From positions 248,001-312,000 of the forward strand of contig NZ_CP083371.1 of NCBI RefSeq assembly GCF_017488845.2: 64,000 nt of DNA, written 5' to 3'. How positions within the stretch are numbered: the first letter of the stretch is position 1; each line of letters starts with the position of its first letter. A program made the translations under genes and the position numbers. This DNA is from Ensifer canadensis (GTDB lineage: Bacteria > Pseudomonadota > Alphaproteobacteria > Rhizobiales > Rhizobiaceae). The notes below the pieces were generated by a model. The model did not search any database. It was not told where the DNA came from and saw only the letters and a list, made by a program, of their open reading frames with translations. Below, in pieces: positions 1-8,192 of this stretch.

Positions 1-409
1 CGGTCAGCGGTGCGATCTCCTTGATCAGCGCCAGCGAAAGCGCGATCGTGTGTTCGGCGACTGCGCGCGCGTTCGAGCCCATCGAGCGCAACACGGGTAT
101 GCCGCGATCGGCGGCGGCCTGGATATCGACATTGTCGACGCCGACGCCATGTTTGACGATGACTTTCAGCTTCGGGGACGCGGCTATGACGGCCTCGTTG
201 ATCTGGCCCTGGCGGACCATGATTGCGTCGACGCCGAGATCGGCGGCGCGTGCGGCAACGACATCGGGGGCGTCGTAGGGTGGAGAAAAGAAGACGTCGC
301 AGTCATGGGCGTTGAGCAGCGCGACGGCGCTCTCGGCAATCCTGTTGTGGGTTACAAGGACGCGCCATTTGCGGTTTGTATGGCTCTCGGCAGTCGGGAA
401 ATCGGACAC
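1..409 (-). CDS. D-isomer-specific 2-hydroxyacid dehydrogenase, N-terminal part (cut by window edge)
   Basis: I translated this frame by hand; it opens with GTG at 409, with a GGAG about 7 bases upstream, and is still open at base 1, so about 136 residues are visible. The reading contains KVIVKHGVGVDNVDIQAA followed by GIPVLRSMGSNARAVAEHT, the typical end of the first catalytic half-domain and start of the nucleotide-binding domain of the D-2-hydroxyacid dehydrogenase family (SerA, glyoxylate/hydroxypyruvate reductase relatives). The NAD-binding GxGxxG and the catalytic Arg/Glu/His lie outside the window. It is the last visible gene of the minus-strand operon led by iclR and follows the CitE-like lyase by 39 bases, so a role in reducing a 2-oxo acid released by that lyase is a reasonable inference. 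Exact substrate is unknown. Confidence 0.85.
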   Translation of the reverse strand, partial: MSDFPTAESHTNRKWRVLVTHNRIAESAVALLNAHDCDVFFSPPYDAPDVVAARAADLGVDAIMVRQGQINEAVIAASPKLKVIVKHGVGVDNVDIQAAADRGIPVLRSMGSNARAVAEHTIALSLALIKEIAPLT

Positions 410-448
410 TCTGTTCTCCAGGATAGATGGGGGTGCCGGACAATCGGA

Positions 449-1297
449 TCAGCCGGAGGAGCGGGCGATCAATGCGCGAGCGCGCGTGACGATCGGCAGG
501 TCGACGAATTTGCCTTCGAAGGTGAAGGCGCCGATCCCGGCCTGCGCGGCGGCATCAGCAGCGGCGATCAGGCGGCGGGCGCGGTCGAGTTCTTCCGCGG
601 AAGGCGCGAAGCCGTCGTTCAGCAGCGAGACCACGCTCGGGTGAATGCAGGTGGCGCCGTCGAAACCGAAGTCCTTGGCTTCACTGATGGCTGCGGCCAA
701 TGCCGTCTTGTCGGCATAGTCGGCCGTGCTGCGCAGCAGGCCGAAGGAGAGGACGCCGGCGGCCTTCGCGGCGTAGTGGATCATCAGCTTCGGTATGCGC
801 AAAACCTCAGGCGTCGGCTGGGCGCCCATGGATGTCGCAAGGTCCTCGCCACCAGCCGACAAGGCGAAGACCCGCGGGCCTGTGGCGATCGACGTGGCGT
901 TGAGCAATCCCGCGGGATCTTCGATCAGCGGCGCAAACCGCATCGGCGGCCGGTTCGCGGCCGATTCCAGCGGCTCCAGGTGCCGATCGAGTTGATGCAG
1001 GACTTCAGGCGAAGACACCTTGGGAATGTAGAGCGCCAGTGCGCCGGCCTCGCAGGCCGCACTGGCGTCGGCCAGCATCGTCGTTTCGTCATGGGTGTTG
1101 ATCCGCACGATCACCGCAGCGCCCCTCTGGCCAACCATCGGCACGGTTCGGGCAAGGGCCGCCCTTGCCGCGTCCTTCTCGTTGGCGGCGACCGCGTCCT
1201 CGAGGTCGATGATAATGGCATCGGCGCCGCGTTCGTGGGCCTTTTCCAGAAAGCGGGGCGAACTGCCGGGAACATAAAGTAGCGAGCGCAGCATCAT
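449..1297 (-). CDS. CitE-like CoA-ester lyase (HpcH/HpaI aldolase superfamily)
   Basis: A 282-residue protein of the citrate lyase beta-subunit-like family, whose members cleave malyl-CoA, citramalyl-CoA, methylmalyl-CoA or similar esters into an acyl-CoA and a 2-oxo acid, using Mg2+. Visible family marks are RSLLYVPGSSPRFLEKA at the N-terminus, the metal/substrate segment DAIIIDLEDAV near residues 26-36, a conserved Arg in VIVRINTHD, and PLIEDPAGLLN, which matches the LIET-type acidic metal ligand. No citrate lyase alpha or gamma genes are nearby, so this is a stand-alone lyase rather than part of citrate lyase. The start ATG overlaps the stop of the upstream CoA-transferase gene (ATGA), so the two are probably made together: the transferase makes the CoA ester and this enzyme splits it. 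Substrate is not determined by sequence alone. Confidence 0.85.
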   Translation of the reverse strand: MMLRSLLYVPGSSPRFLEKAHERGADAIIIDLEDAVAANEKDAARAALARTVPMVGQRGAAVIVRINTHDETTMLADASAACEAGALALYIPKVSSPEVLHQLDRHLEPLESAANRPPMRFAPLIEDPAGLLNATSIATGPRVFALSAGGEDLATSMGAQPTPEVLRIPKLMIHYAAKAAGVLSFGLLRSTADYADKTALAAAISEAKDFGFDGATCIHPSVVSLLNDGFAPSAEELDRARRLIAAADAAAQAGIGAFTFEGKFVDLPIVTRARALIARSSG

Positions 1298-2508
1298 TCG
1301 GTTCTTCCCCCCATGATCAGGTCGATTTCGTCGGTCGACAGGCCGACTTCGTTGAGGACGTCGCGGGTGTTTTCGCCAAGCGCCGGTGCCGGGTTGCGCC
1401 AGACGCCGGGGGTCGCCGACATCCGCGGCAGGATGTTGTGCATGGGCAGGGACCCGTGCTCACGATCCTCCACTTCGGTAAAAACCTCGCGCTCGATGAA
1501 ATGCGCGTCGCTGAAGGCATCGGCGATGTTGTAGACCGGCCCGACCGTTGCACCGGCCCGGCGCATGACGTCGAGTGCATCGTCGCGCTCCCTCGTCGCA
1601 AACCAGGCACTGACGGCCTCGTCGACCAGCGGCCGGTTGCGGACCCGGTCGGTATTGGTGGCAAAGCGCGGATCGGTGATCATTTCGGGACGGCCGATGA
1701 TCTCGAAGATACGTTTGGCAACCGCCTGGGTGGAGCCGGACAGCGCGACGTATTTGCCGTCGGCGCATCGATAGACGTTGCGTGGCGATGTCGTGTTGGA
1801 GCCACTGCCGACCCGTTCCTTGATCTTGCCGGTCGTCTTGTAGATCGCGGCCTCCGGTCCGAGCACCGAGAACATCGGCTCCAGCAGCGACAGGTCGATG
1901 ACCTGCCCGCGCGCCGTGCCGCGCTGGCGCGCCAGCAGCGCCATGCTGACAGCCGAAGATCCGTAGATGCCGGCGATCATGTCGGCGAGTGCCAACGGCG
2001 GCAGTACCGGTTCCCGATCGGGAAAGCCGGTGCGGGCGGCAAATCCGCTCATCGCTTCCACCAGCGTGCCGAACCCCGGCAGGGTGGCGTAAGGACCGGT
2101 CTGACCGAAGCCGGAAATGCGCACGACGATCAGGTCGGGATTGCTGGCAAGCAGCGTCTCCGGCGCCATGCCCATCTCCTCGAGCGTGCCCGGGCGGAAG
2201 TTCTCGATGAACACATCCGCCGTGTCGAGCAGCTTGAGCATGGCACCCATCGCAGCCGGTTCGCGAAGGTTGAGCATGACCGAGCGCTTGTTGCGGCCAT
2301 AGGTCTTCCAATAGAGCGAGCTTCCGCCGTCGCGCCAGTCGCGCAAGGGGTCGCCGACCGGCGGCTCCACCTTGATGACGTCGGCACCGAAATCGCCGAG
2401 CTGCAGCGACAGCATGTTGCCCGCGACCAGCCGCGACAGATCGACGACGCGAATGCCGTCAAGCGGGCCTTTGGCGGCGGCGTCGAAGCTTTTGGGTTCC
2501 TTGGTCAT
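1294..2508 (-). CDS. Family III CoA-transferase (CaiB/BaiF)
   Basis: A 404-residue class III CoA-transferase. The N-terminus GPLDGIRVVDLSRLVAGN, the segment GADVIKVEPPVGDPLRDW and YGRNKRSVMLNL are standard, and the catalytic Asp is expected in the later segment PPLALADMIAG. I start it at ATG 2508 (MTKEPKSF), with GGAG upstream; an upstream in-frame extension to 2598 would run into the neighbouring ABC gene and has no family similarity. It lies 22 bases after the ABC ATPase gene and overlaps the CitE-like lyase by four bases. In known pairs (for example succinyl-CoA:citramalate or malate CoA-transferases) such enzymes activate a hydroxy-dicarboxylate before the CitE-like lyase cleaves it; applying that here is inference. 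Confidence 0.88.
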   Translation of the reverse strand: MTKEPKSFDAAAKGPLDGIRVVDLSRLVAGNMLSLQLGDFGADVIKVEPPVGDPLRDWRDGGSSLYWKTYGRNKRSVMLNLREPAAMGAMLKLLDTADVFIENFRPGTLEEMGMAPETLLASNPDLIVVRISGFGQTGPYATLPGFGTLVEAMSGFAARTGFPDREPVLPPLALADMIAGIYGSSAVSMALLARQRGTARGQVIDLSLLEPMFSVLGPEAAIYKTTGKIKERVGSGSNTTSPRNVYRCADGKYVALSGSTQAVAKRIFEIIGRPEMITDPRFATNTDRVRNRPLVDEAVSAWFATRERDDALDVMRRAGATVGPVYNIADAFSDAHFIEREVFTEVEDREHGSLPMHNILPRMSATPGVWRNPAPALGENTRDVLNEVGLSTDEIDLIMGGRTE

Positions 2509-2530
2509 GAGGTGCTCCGCGTTTAAGGGC

Positions 2531-3610
2531 TCAGGCCTGCGGCCGGGATTGCGCGGCAAACAGCGTCGAGGCTTCCGGCGGCACATAGACGAAGACATGC
2601 TTGTCGGCGACCTCGCGCGCGGTCTGGACGCGGAAGGTGCTGCCGGCGCCTGTCAGCTCGTACTGATAGACGGAGCCGAGATAGGAGCCGCCCTGAACGG
2701 TTGCCTGTACGACGTTTTCACCGGCGCTGCCGACGATCTGCAGCCGCTCCGGACGCACGGCAATCACGACTTTTTCGTCAGCACCGTTCCGGCCGGTGTT
2801 CGCCTTGATCATCGTTCCGTCTTCGAGGCGAACATTGGCGATGCCGGCGGCGCGATCGACCACGGTACCTGTCAGGAAGTTCGAGGAGCCGATGAAGTCG
2901 GCGACGAAGGCATCGGCCGGCGTCTCGTAGATTTCCTTCGGGGTGCCGAGTTGGCGGATACGCCCCGTGTCCATCACCGCGATGCGGTCGGAAACCGCAA
3001 GCGCTTCCGCCTGATCGTGGGTCACGTAGACGGTCGTGACGCCGAGACGTTCCTGAAGCTCGCGCAACCAGACACGGGCGCGCTCGCGCAGCTTCGCATC
3101 GAGGTTGGACAACGGTTCGTCAAGCAAAAGCAGGCCCGGTCGATAGACGAGTGCGCGCGCGAGCGCCACGCGCTGCTGCTGGCCGCCGGAAAGCTCGAAG
3201 GGGTAACGCTCGGCGAATTTGGCCATCTCGACCAGTTCAAGCGCTTCCTTTATGCGCTTGTCCTGCTCGGCGCGGCCGATCTTGCGCAGTTTCAGCGGGA
3301 AGGCGAGGTTTTCCGCCACCGACATATGCGGCCAAAGCGCGTAGCTTTGAAAGACGAGCCCGATGTTGCGCTGTTCCGGCGGCACCACCGTTTTGGTCTT
3401 GCCGTCGAAGAGCACGCGATTGCCCATGCGGATTGCGCCCGATGTCGCGTGGTTCAGTCCGGAAATTGCAAAAAGCGTCGTCGACTTGCCGCAGCCGGAG
3501 GGGCCGAGCAGCGTCAGGAACTCGCCCTTCGGAATGGTCAGCGAGACTTCGCTGACGGCATTGTAGGAGCCGTAGTTGATGGAGAGGTTGTCGAGGATGA
3601 GATCAGCCAT
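2531..3610 (-). CDS. ABC importer ATPase (FbpC/PotA-like)
   Basis: A 359-residue cytoplasmic ATPase that would power the permease just upstream. It shows Walker A LLGPSGCGKSTTLF, Q-loop GLVFQSYALWPHMSV, signature LSGGQQQRVALARAL, Walker B LLLLDEPLSNLDAKLRE and switch VTHDQAEAL, followed by a roughly 110-residue C-terminal TOBE-type regulatory domain. This arrangement is typical for iron, spermidine/putrescine and 2-aminoethylphosphonate importers. The start ATG at 3610 lies inside the end of the permease gene (8-base overlap), which argues for translational coupling and against the longer in-frame extension. Confidence 0.93.
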   Translation of the reverse strand: MADLILDNLSINYGSYNAVSEVSLTIPKGEFLTLLGPSGCGKSTTLFAISGLNHATSGAIRMGNRVLFDGKTKTVVPPEQRNIGLVFQSYALWPHMSVAENLAFPLKLRKIGRAEQDKRIKEALELVEMAKFAERYPFELSGGQQQRVALARALVYRPGLLLLDEPLSNLDAKLRERARVWLRELQERLGVTTVYVTHDQAEALAVSDRIAVMDTGRIRQLGTPKEIYETPADAFVADFIGSSNFLTGTVVDRAAGIANVRLEDGTMIKANTGRNGADEKVVIAVRPERLQIVGSAGENVVQATVQGGSYLGSVYQYELTGAGSTFRVQTAREVADKHVFVYVPPEASTLFAAQSRPQA

Positions 3611-5321
3611 AGATCTTGGCTCCCAGCAGACGGCGCGCCATGAAGACGAACAAGGCCGTGATGATGACTTGGATGGTGGCAAGGGCGGAGACGGGTCCGT
3701 TGTCGCCCTGGGCATAGAGCTGCAGCATGGTCGAGCCGATGATTTCGGAGCCCGGCTGATAGAGGAAGACCGCCGTCACATACTCCTTGAAGAAGTGGAT
3801 GAAGAGCAGCGCGAAGCTGGAAAACAGCGCCGGCTTCAACAGCGGCAGGACGATGCGCGTCACCGTCGTCCACCAGTCGGCGCCGGAAATGCGCGAGGCG
3901 CGGTCAAGCTCCTCACCGATCTGCGACAGCGCCGGTGCGATCGCACCGAAGCCGATCGGAATGTAGCGCACGACAAAGGCGGCGATCAGGATCCAGATCG
4001 TGCCGCGGATCATGTCGAGGCCCGGGACCCAGACCACGGCATAGAAGAAGCCGAGGCCGGCGATGATGCCGGGCAGCGAGCGCGGGAACAGCGCGACATA
4101 TTCCAGCGCGCGGCGGAAGCGGAATTCGGAACGCTTGGCGACAAGCGCGATGAGCACGACGCAGGCGGTGCCGATGATGCCGCCGAGGAAGGAGATGACG
4201 ACGGAATTGAGGATCGCCCTGACATATCCCGGCTGATTGAAGATCAGCTCGAAGTTGGCAAGGGTCAGTAGCTTCCAGAACGGGACCAGCGGCGTCAGGA
4301 AGCTGACGCTGGCGCGCATGAAGATGCCCGCAAAGACGGCGACGATGGTGAAGAGCACATAGGCCGCGACGGCGGCGAATGCGACCCAGCGCCAGTGTCC
4401 GAGGTCGACGAGCGAGGGGCGGGAGGCCTTGCCGCGCACGGTGACGAAGCGACCGCTGTCCTTCATCAACCGGCCCTGCAGCCAGACGAGCAGACCGACG
4501 ATCACAAGCAGCATGACCGCGCCGGCGCCGACGATGCCGTAGTCGGATTGCACCGCGGCGTTGATGCCCTGGTCATAGAGGAAGGTCGTGACGGTATGAA
4601 TGCCGCTCGGGCCGCCGAAAACCAACGGGATTGCCAGCATCTCGATGCCGATGACGAAGTTCAGAACAGCGGAATAGACCATGGCCGGCCGCATCATCGG
4701 TACGGTGATGCTGATTAGCGCTCGCATCGGGCTGGCGCCGGCCGAGCGGGCAGCATCTTCCAGCTGGGCATCGGCCTTGGTGACGGCGCCGATGCACATG
4801 AGATAGGCGAGCGGCGCCTGGCTCAAGCCCGCAACGATGCTCATGCCGGTCAGGCTGTAGAGGTTCCACGGGCTGAGTCCGGTGCTCGCCTTGAAGGCGA
4901 GGGTGATATAGCCCGACGGTCCGTACATGGTGAACCAGCCGAAGGCCATGACGAGGTTGCTCACGAAAAGCGGCCAGATCAGGATCTCGCCGATCCATTT
5001 GCGTCCGGGCAGATTGGTGCGGCCGACGATGACGGCCATAACCGAGCCGAACAGCTGGGCAACGACCATCGTGACGACGGCGAAGAACAGCGTGTTGAGC
5101 ACGATCTTGCCCATGCCCGCCTCGGTGAACAGGCGAACGAAGTTGCCGGCGGTGACGACGGCGTCGGGCTTGTAGAGCGGCCGGTCGAGAAAGGCCTGGA
5201 GAATAATGGGCGCAATCGGCCCGATCACCAGGATCGTGGTCAAGATGCTTACGGCCCAGAAGGTGATGGTCGACCGGTCACGCGTGGCGCTCGGTGCCGA
5301 CCCTGCTGTGAGCTCGGTCAT
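3603..5321 (-). CDS. ABC importer permease, fused double-domain (FbpB-like)
   Basis: A 572-residue inner-membrane protein with about twelve hydrophobic segments, made of two homologous binding-protein-dependent permease domains in one chain, as in iron(III) and 2-aminoethylphosphonate transporters. Each half has the EAA loop: DAQLEDAARSAGASPMRALISITVPMM-like in the first half (near residues 215-240) and GEELDRASRISGADWW in the second. I start it at ATG 5321 (MTELTAGS), since the 60-residue upstream extension is Arg/Pro-rich and not membrane-like. It is followed by the ATPase gene with an 8-base overlap and preceded by the binding-protein gene with a 127-base gap. Confidence 0.92.
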   Translation of the reverse strand: MTELTAGSAPSATRDRSTITFWAVSILTTILVIGPIAPIILQAFLDRPLYKPDAVVTAGNFVRLFTEAGMGKIVLNTLFFAVVTMVVAQLFGSVMAVIVGRTNLPGRKWIGEILIWPLFVSNLVMAFGWFTMYGPSGYITLAFKASTGLSPWNLYSLTGMSIVAGLSQAPLAYLMCIGAVTKADAQLEDAARSAGASPMRALISITVPMMRPAMVYSAVLNFVIGIEMLAIPLVFGGPSGIHTVTTFLYDQGINAAVQSDYGIVGAGAVMLLVIVGLLVWLQGRLMKDSGRFVTVRGKASRPSLVDLGHWRWVAFAAVAAYVLFTIVAVFAGIFMRASVSFLTPLVPFWKLLTLANFELIFNQPGYVRAILNSVVISFLGGIIGTACVVLIALVAKRSEFRFRRALEYVALFPRSLPGIIAGLGFFYAVVWVPGLDMIRGTIWILIAAFVVRYIPIGFGAIAPALSQIGEELDRASRISGADWWTTVTRIVLPLLKPALFSSFALLFIHFFKEYVTAVFLYQPGSEIIGSTMLQLYAQGDNGPVSALATIQVIITALFVFMARRLLGAKIYG

Positions 5322-5448
5322 GGCAATAGTCCTCGAAAGCCGTCCGCGAACGCGAAAGACGGTCGTCAGGCTTCGTAGAGTTGAAAATGAGGGCAGAGGA
5401 ACCGCCGGCCGACCGTATCGCGGCCGACGGTTGCTGAGTCGAGGCCCG

Positions 5449-6561
5449 TTAGTTGCCGGCCATCGCGGCGGTCCACTTGGTGGCAAAGCCCGCAGCGTCA
5501 TCGATGATCGCCTTGTCGAAGCCGACGGCGATCAGGTTTTCCATGCCTACCTTGGCAGCGATCGCCTGATAGGTGTAGCGAACCTCGGCTTCTTCGACGT
5601 CCTCGCGATAAGGCGTCAGTCCGCCCTTGCCGACCTGCGTCTGGCCCTTCTGGCTGAGCAGATAGTCGACGAACAGTTTTGCCGAGTTCGGGTTGGCCGC
5701 CTCGCTCGGGATGCCGAGGCCGCGAAGCATGACCGGCGTTCCGTCATCGGGGAAGGCAAAGCCGAGGATCTCGCCGCCGGGCTGCTCCAGGCGGGGGAAG
5801 ATGGTGATGCCGGAGACGGCGATGCCGACGAGATATTCGCCGGTGGCGATCTTCTCGTTCATCGGGCCGCCTGAGACTTCACCGCGGATCATCGGGCCGA
5901 TTTCGCGCAAGCCCTTCCAGCCGTCGTCGCCCTTGACCTGCAGCGTCTTCCACCAGGCAGCAAGCCCAAAGGAGTTGCGGGCGGCGTCATAGGTGGTGAT
6001 CTTGCCGTCGAACGTCGCCTTGTCGGCGGCTGCCGCCTTGACGAGCGAGGCGAAACCGGTCGGGCGCTGGCCCTCCGGCAGCAGGGCGGCATTGTAGGTG
6101 ATGACGAGCGGGTCCGCTGACATCACGTAGATGCCCGGGTAAGGATTGGCGAAGCCCGGCAGGCGTTCGGTTTCCGGGCTGGCATAATCGAGCATGCGGC
6201 CCTCGCTGCCATAGCGTGCCCAGCGGTCGTTTGCGCCCGAGACCAGGATGTCGGCGGTGCGCGCACCGCTGCCAGCTTCGGCTTCCCAGCGGGTGTGCAC
6301 GGTGCCGGAGCCGAGGTCGAGCGTCTCGATCTTGATCCAGGGATAGAGTTCGTTGAAGCCCTTGATGACAGGCTGCCAGTTGTTGTCGGCCATGTTGGAA
6401 TAGACGACGAGGCCAGCTTCCTTGCGCGATGCTTCGACGATCTGGCCGTAATCGGCCGGATAGTACTCAGGCAGCTTCGGCTCCTGGGCAAAGGCGCTGG
6501 TCGAGACCATCGCCGATGCGGCCAGCAGCCAACCGGCGAGCTCTCTCTTCAAATAGGACAT
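5449..6561 (-). CDS. ABC importer periplasmic binding protein (FbpA-like family)
   Basis: A 370-residue secreted protein. The first 26 residues form a Sec signal peptide ending in STSAFA, and the mature part (GQIVEASRKEAGLVVYSN, then WIKIETLDLGSG and YNAALLPEGQRPTGFASL) is that of the class that binds Fe3+, aminoethylphosphonate, thiamine or small carboxylates. The start ATG at 6561 has a near-perfect GGGAGGA site and overlaps the iclR stop as TGATG. Because the same operon carries CoA-dependent carbon-acid enzymes and no iron genes, a carboxylate ligand is more likely than iron, but this is inference. Confidence 0.9.
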   Translation of the reverse strand: MSYLKRELAGWLLAASAMVSTSAFAQEPKLPEYYPADYGQIVEASRKEAGLVVYSNMADNNWQPVIKGFNELYPWIKIETLDLGSGTVHTRWEAEAGSGARTADILVSGANDRWARYGSEGRMLDYASPETERLPGFANPYPGIYVMSADPLVITYNAALLPEGQRPTGFASLVKAAAADKATFDGKITTYDAARNSFGLAAWWKTLQVKGDDGWKGLREIGPMIRGEVSGGPMNEKIATGEYLVGIAVSGITIFPRLEQPGGEILGFAFPDDGTPVMLRGLGIPSEAANPNSAKLFVDYLLSQKGQTQVGKGGLTPYREDVEEAEVRYTYQAIAAKVGMENLIAVGFDKAIIDDAAGFATKWTAAMAGN

Positions 6562-7325
6562 CAATTCCTCCCGTGGGTTTTCCCATTTTTGAAAATGCGT
6601 CGCGAGAGCTCCTCACTTGCGCGACGCGCGGCTTCGACCGTCGCCTCGGTGACGCGATCGAGATTGTTGGCGATCCGCTCGCGTGGACCGGAAATATTGA
6701 CGACAGCGACGATGCGGCCATCAGGATCGCGAATGGGCGCCGCGACGCCGGCGGCACCCTCGACCCGGCCGTAGAGGTTGGCGACATAGCCTTCGAGGCG
6801 GCCGGCGCTCACGCGCTCGGCGATGGCATCCGGATCGTCTTCGGTCGGGATGGATCGGCCGAGATAGGTTTCGAGCTCCTGGTCCGTCAGGCCGGACAGT
6901 AGCATCAGTCCGCTTGCGACGTAGTGGGCGACACGCTGTGTGGCGATATCGCGGTCATAGCGGATCTCGCGCATGGGCAGGATCTTGTTGAGATAGCGGA
7001 CCTGCCGGTCGTCCGTCAACACGGCGATGAAACCGGTCTCCTCGATCGCCGCCACCGTTTCGCGAAGGATCGGCTCAGCCACCCGCAGGATCGTGCCCCA
7101 GCCGCTGTTTGCCTCCGATGGCTCACCCGGCAGCCGGATCAACAGGTAGCGTCCGTCGGTCTGGCGGGTGACGTACCGGGCTTCAACAAGGGTGCGCAGC
7201 AGAAGCAGCGTGCTGCTCTTCGGCAGGGCAAGGGCCTGGACGACCTCGGCGAGCGAGACGGCTTCGCTGCGCGACGCCAGCCACTCGATCAGGTCCAAAA
7301 TTCTTTCCGCGCCCCGGCCGCTCAT
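6561..7325 (-). CDS. IclR-family transcriptional regulator
   Basis: A 254-residue regulator with an N-terminal winged helix-turn-helix (ILDLIEWLASRSEAVSLAEVVQALALPKSST pattern, residues about 9-40) and a C-terminal GAF-like ligand domain (GVAAPIRDPDGRIVAVVNISGP is the family hallmark). I chose ATG 7325 with an AAGGA site about 10 bases upstream; an in-frame TTG at 7346 is possible but falls inside the palindrome described below. It is the first gene of a minus-strand operon (iclR, binding protein, permease, ATPase, CoA-transferase, lyase, dehydrogenase) and probably controls the whole operon including itself. Confidence 0.92.
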   Translation of the reverse strand: MSGRGAERILDLIEWLASRSEAVSLAEVVQALALPKSSTLLLLRTLVEARYVTRQTDGRYLLIRLPGEPSEANSGWGTILRVAEPILRETVAAIEETGFIAVLTDDRQVRYLNKILPMREIRYDRDIATQRVAHYVASGLMLLSGLTDQELETYLGRSIPTEDDPDAIAERVSAGRLEGYVANLYGRVEGAAGVAAPIRDPDGRIVAVVNISGPRERIANNLDRVTEATVEAARRASEELSRRIFKNGKTHGRN

Positions 7326-7340
7326 CGTGATTTTTTCCTT

Positions 7341-7356
7341 GTTCAATATATTGAAC
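7341..7356. promoter_or_regulatory. Perfect 16-bp palindrome, probable IclR operator
   Basis: GTTCAATATATTGAAC reads identically on both strands. It lies 16 bases in front of the chosen iclR start, in the leader. A second, imperfect copy of the same half-site (GTTCATTATATA on the minus strand, 7374-7363) lies just upstream and includes an AT-rich stretch that could be the -10 region. Two operator-like sites over the promoter fit autorepression by the IclR protein. Confidence 0.6.
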
Positions 7357-7374
7357 GCGTGCTATATAATGAAC

Positions 7375-7632
7375 TTACCGAGCGTGGCCGCCCTTGTCAA
7401 GGTGCGACCAGTGCTGTCGTTTCCTGTGCGCCTTGTCGTTCGCCAACGAGTGCCAGCAGGCAAAGGATAAGTTCCGGCTCTCGAAACGTCATTTCAGACC
7501 GCAACAAATCTTGAATCGTCTGATCAAACGCTCGCCTCCATTGGCGGGCACGCTCCCGTCGTGTCCGGTCTCAGATCGCGCCTCGTCAAGGTGCATGAAC
7601 GACCTGGGCAGTGTTCGACTGAGGAGTGAACT
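7375..7632. other. Intergenic region without a recognisable gene
   Basis: This stretch lies between the iclR promoter and the small ORF at 7633. A minus-strand TTGACA at 7400-7395 is present but is too far (26 bases) from the TATATA near 7368 to be a good promoter pair. Long open frames here are GC-skew artefacts without family features. I see nothing else. Confidence 0.4.
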
Positions 7633-7818
7633 ATGCGTAAGCCAAAGCTTAATTCCACGGCCCATCCCGTAATCGAGCCCGGCTACAAGCCGGTGGCGCT
7701 GCCGGCGGTGCGTGCCGCTCACCTGATGCTGAAGAGCAAGCGCGATGCCGACGTGCGCCACGCACAGCGCAAGACCGCCATGCGCATCGTCAATCAGTTC
7801 GATCGTGACACCGACTGA
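7633..7818 (+). CDS. Small hypothetical protein (61 residues)
   Basis: A 61-residue basic protein (many Lys/Arg, e.g. MLKSKRDADVRHAQRKTAMR) starting at ATG 7633 with an AGGAG site 6 bases upstream. It has no signal peptide or membrane segment. The good ribosome binding site and codon use like that of its neighbours support it as a real gene; a 178-residue open frame on the other strand lacks a ribosome binding site and looks like a shadow. I do not recognise the family. Its helical, charged composition could suit a nucleic-acid-binding or stress protein, but that is a guess. Confidence 0.5.
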   Translation: MRKPKLNSTAHPVIEPGYKPVALPAVRAAHLMLKSKRDADVRHAQRKTAMRIVNQFDRDTD

Positions 7819-8125
7819 CGAACAGGCGCCCGCTTCGCACGGACGTTTCCCGAAGGCTGGATGCGCATCGTCGCAGGAGTGGTAACTTATCCGGCGATAT
7901 CTGAGCGTGGGGCCGACGGCCGTCGAGCGACGGCAGTCGCTCAGTTCGCGGATACGGGCGAGACCACCTGCCAGTTTCCAAACAGCGTCAAGCCAGCGGC
8001 CTTGGCAAGAGCCACGGAGGCTCATTGTCGAGCTGGCATCTGCGGGGGAATGGACACCCGGAAAGCGCTTTGCGCCGCGTAGGGCGGGCCGTCTTGCCGC
8101 GTCTTTGCTGCGACGGCGATCAAAC

Positions 8126-8153
8126 CTGCCGGGCGCACCATCGCGCCCGGCAG
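8126..8153 (-). terminator. Hairpin after the RLP gene, probable terminator
   Basis: CTGCCGGGCGC and GCGCCCGGCAG form a perfect 11-bp stem with a 6-base loop, 40 bases beyond the RLP stop codon. On the minus strand it is followed by GTTTGAT, a weak T stretch. The preceding 300 bases (7819-8125) hold no gene I can support. Confidence 0.6.
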
Positions 8154-8192
8154 AGCCTTGGGAGGCTATCTCGTAGCCGAACCGTCGTACGC

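Noticed and set aside
50..1282. 410-residue plus-strand open frame across the lyase and dehydrogenase genes
   Set aside because: It is antisense to clear CitE-like and dehydrogenase genes, Arg/Gly-rich and without motifs.
2531..6561. Ferric iron uptake system
   Set aside because: The importer family fits iron, but all other operon genes are CoA and hydroxyacid enzymes and the regulator is IclR rather than an iron regulator; left as undetermined carboxylate-type importer.
7489..8025. 178-residue minus-strand open frame opposite the small 61-residue gene
   Set aside because: No ribosome binding site, odd composition (many His, Cys, Arg) and no family motifs; looks like a GC-driven shadow frame.
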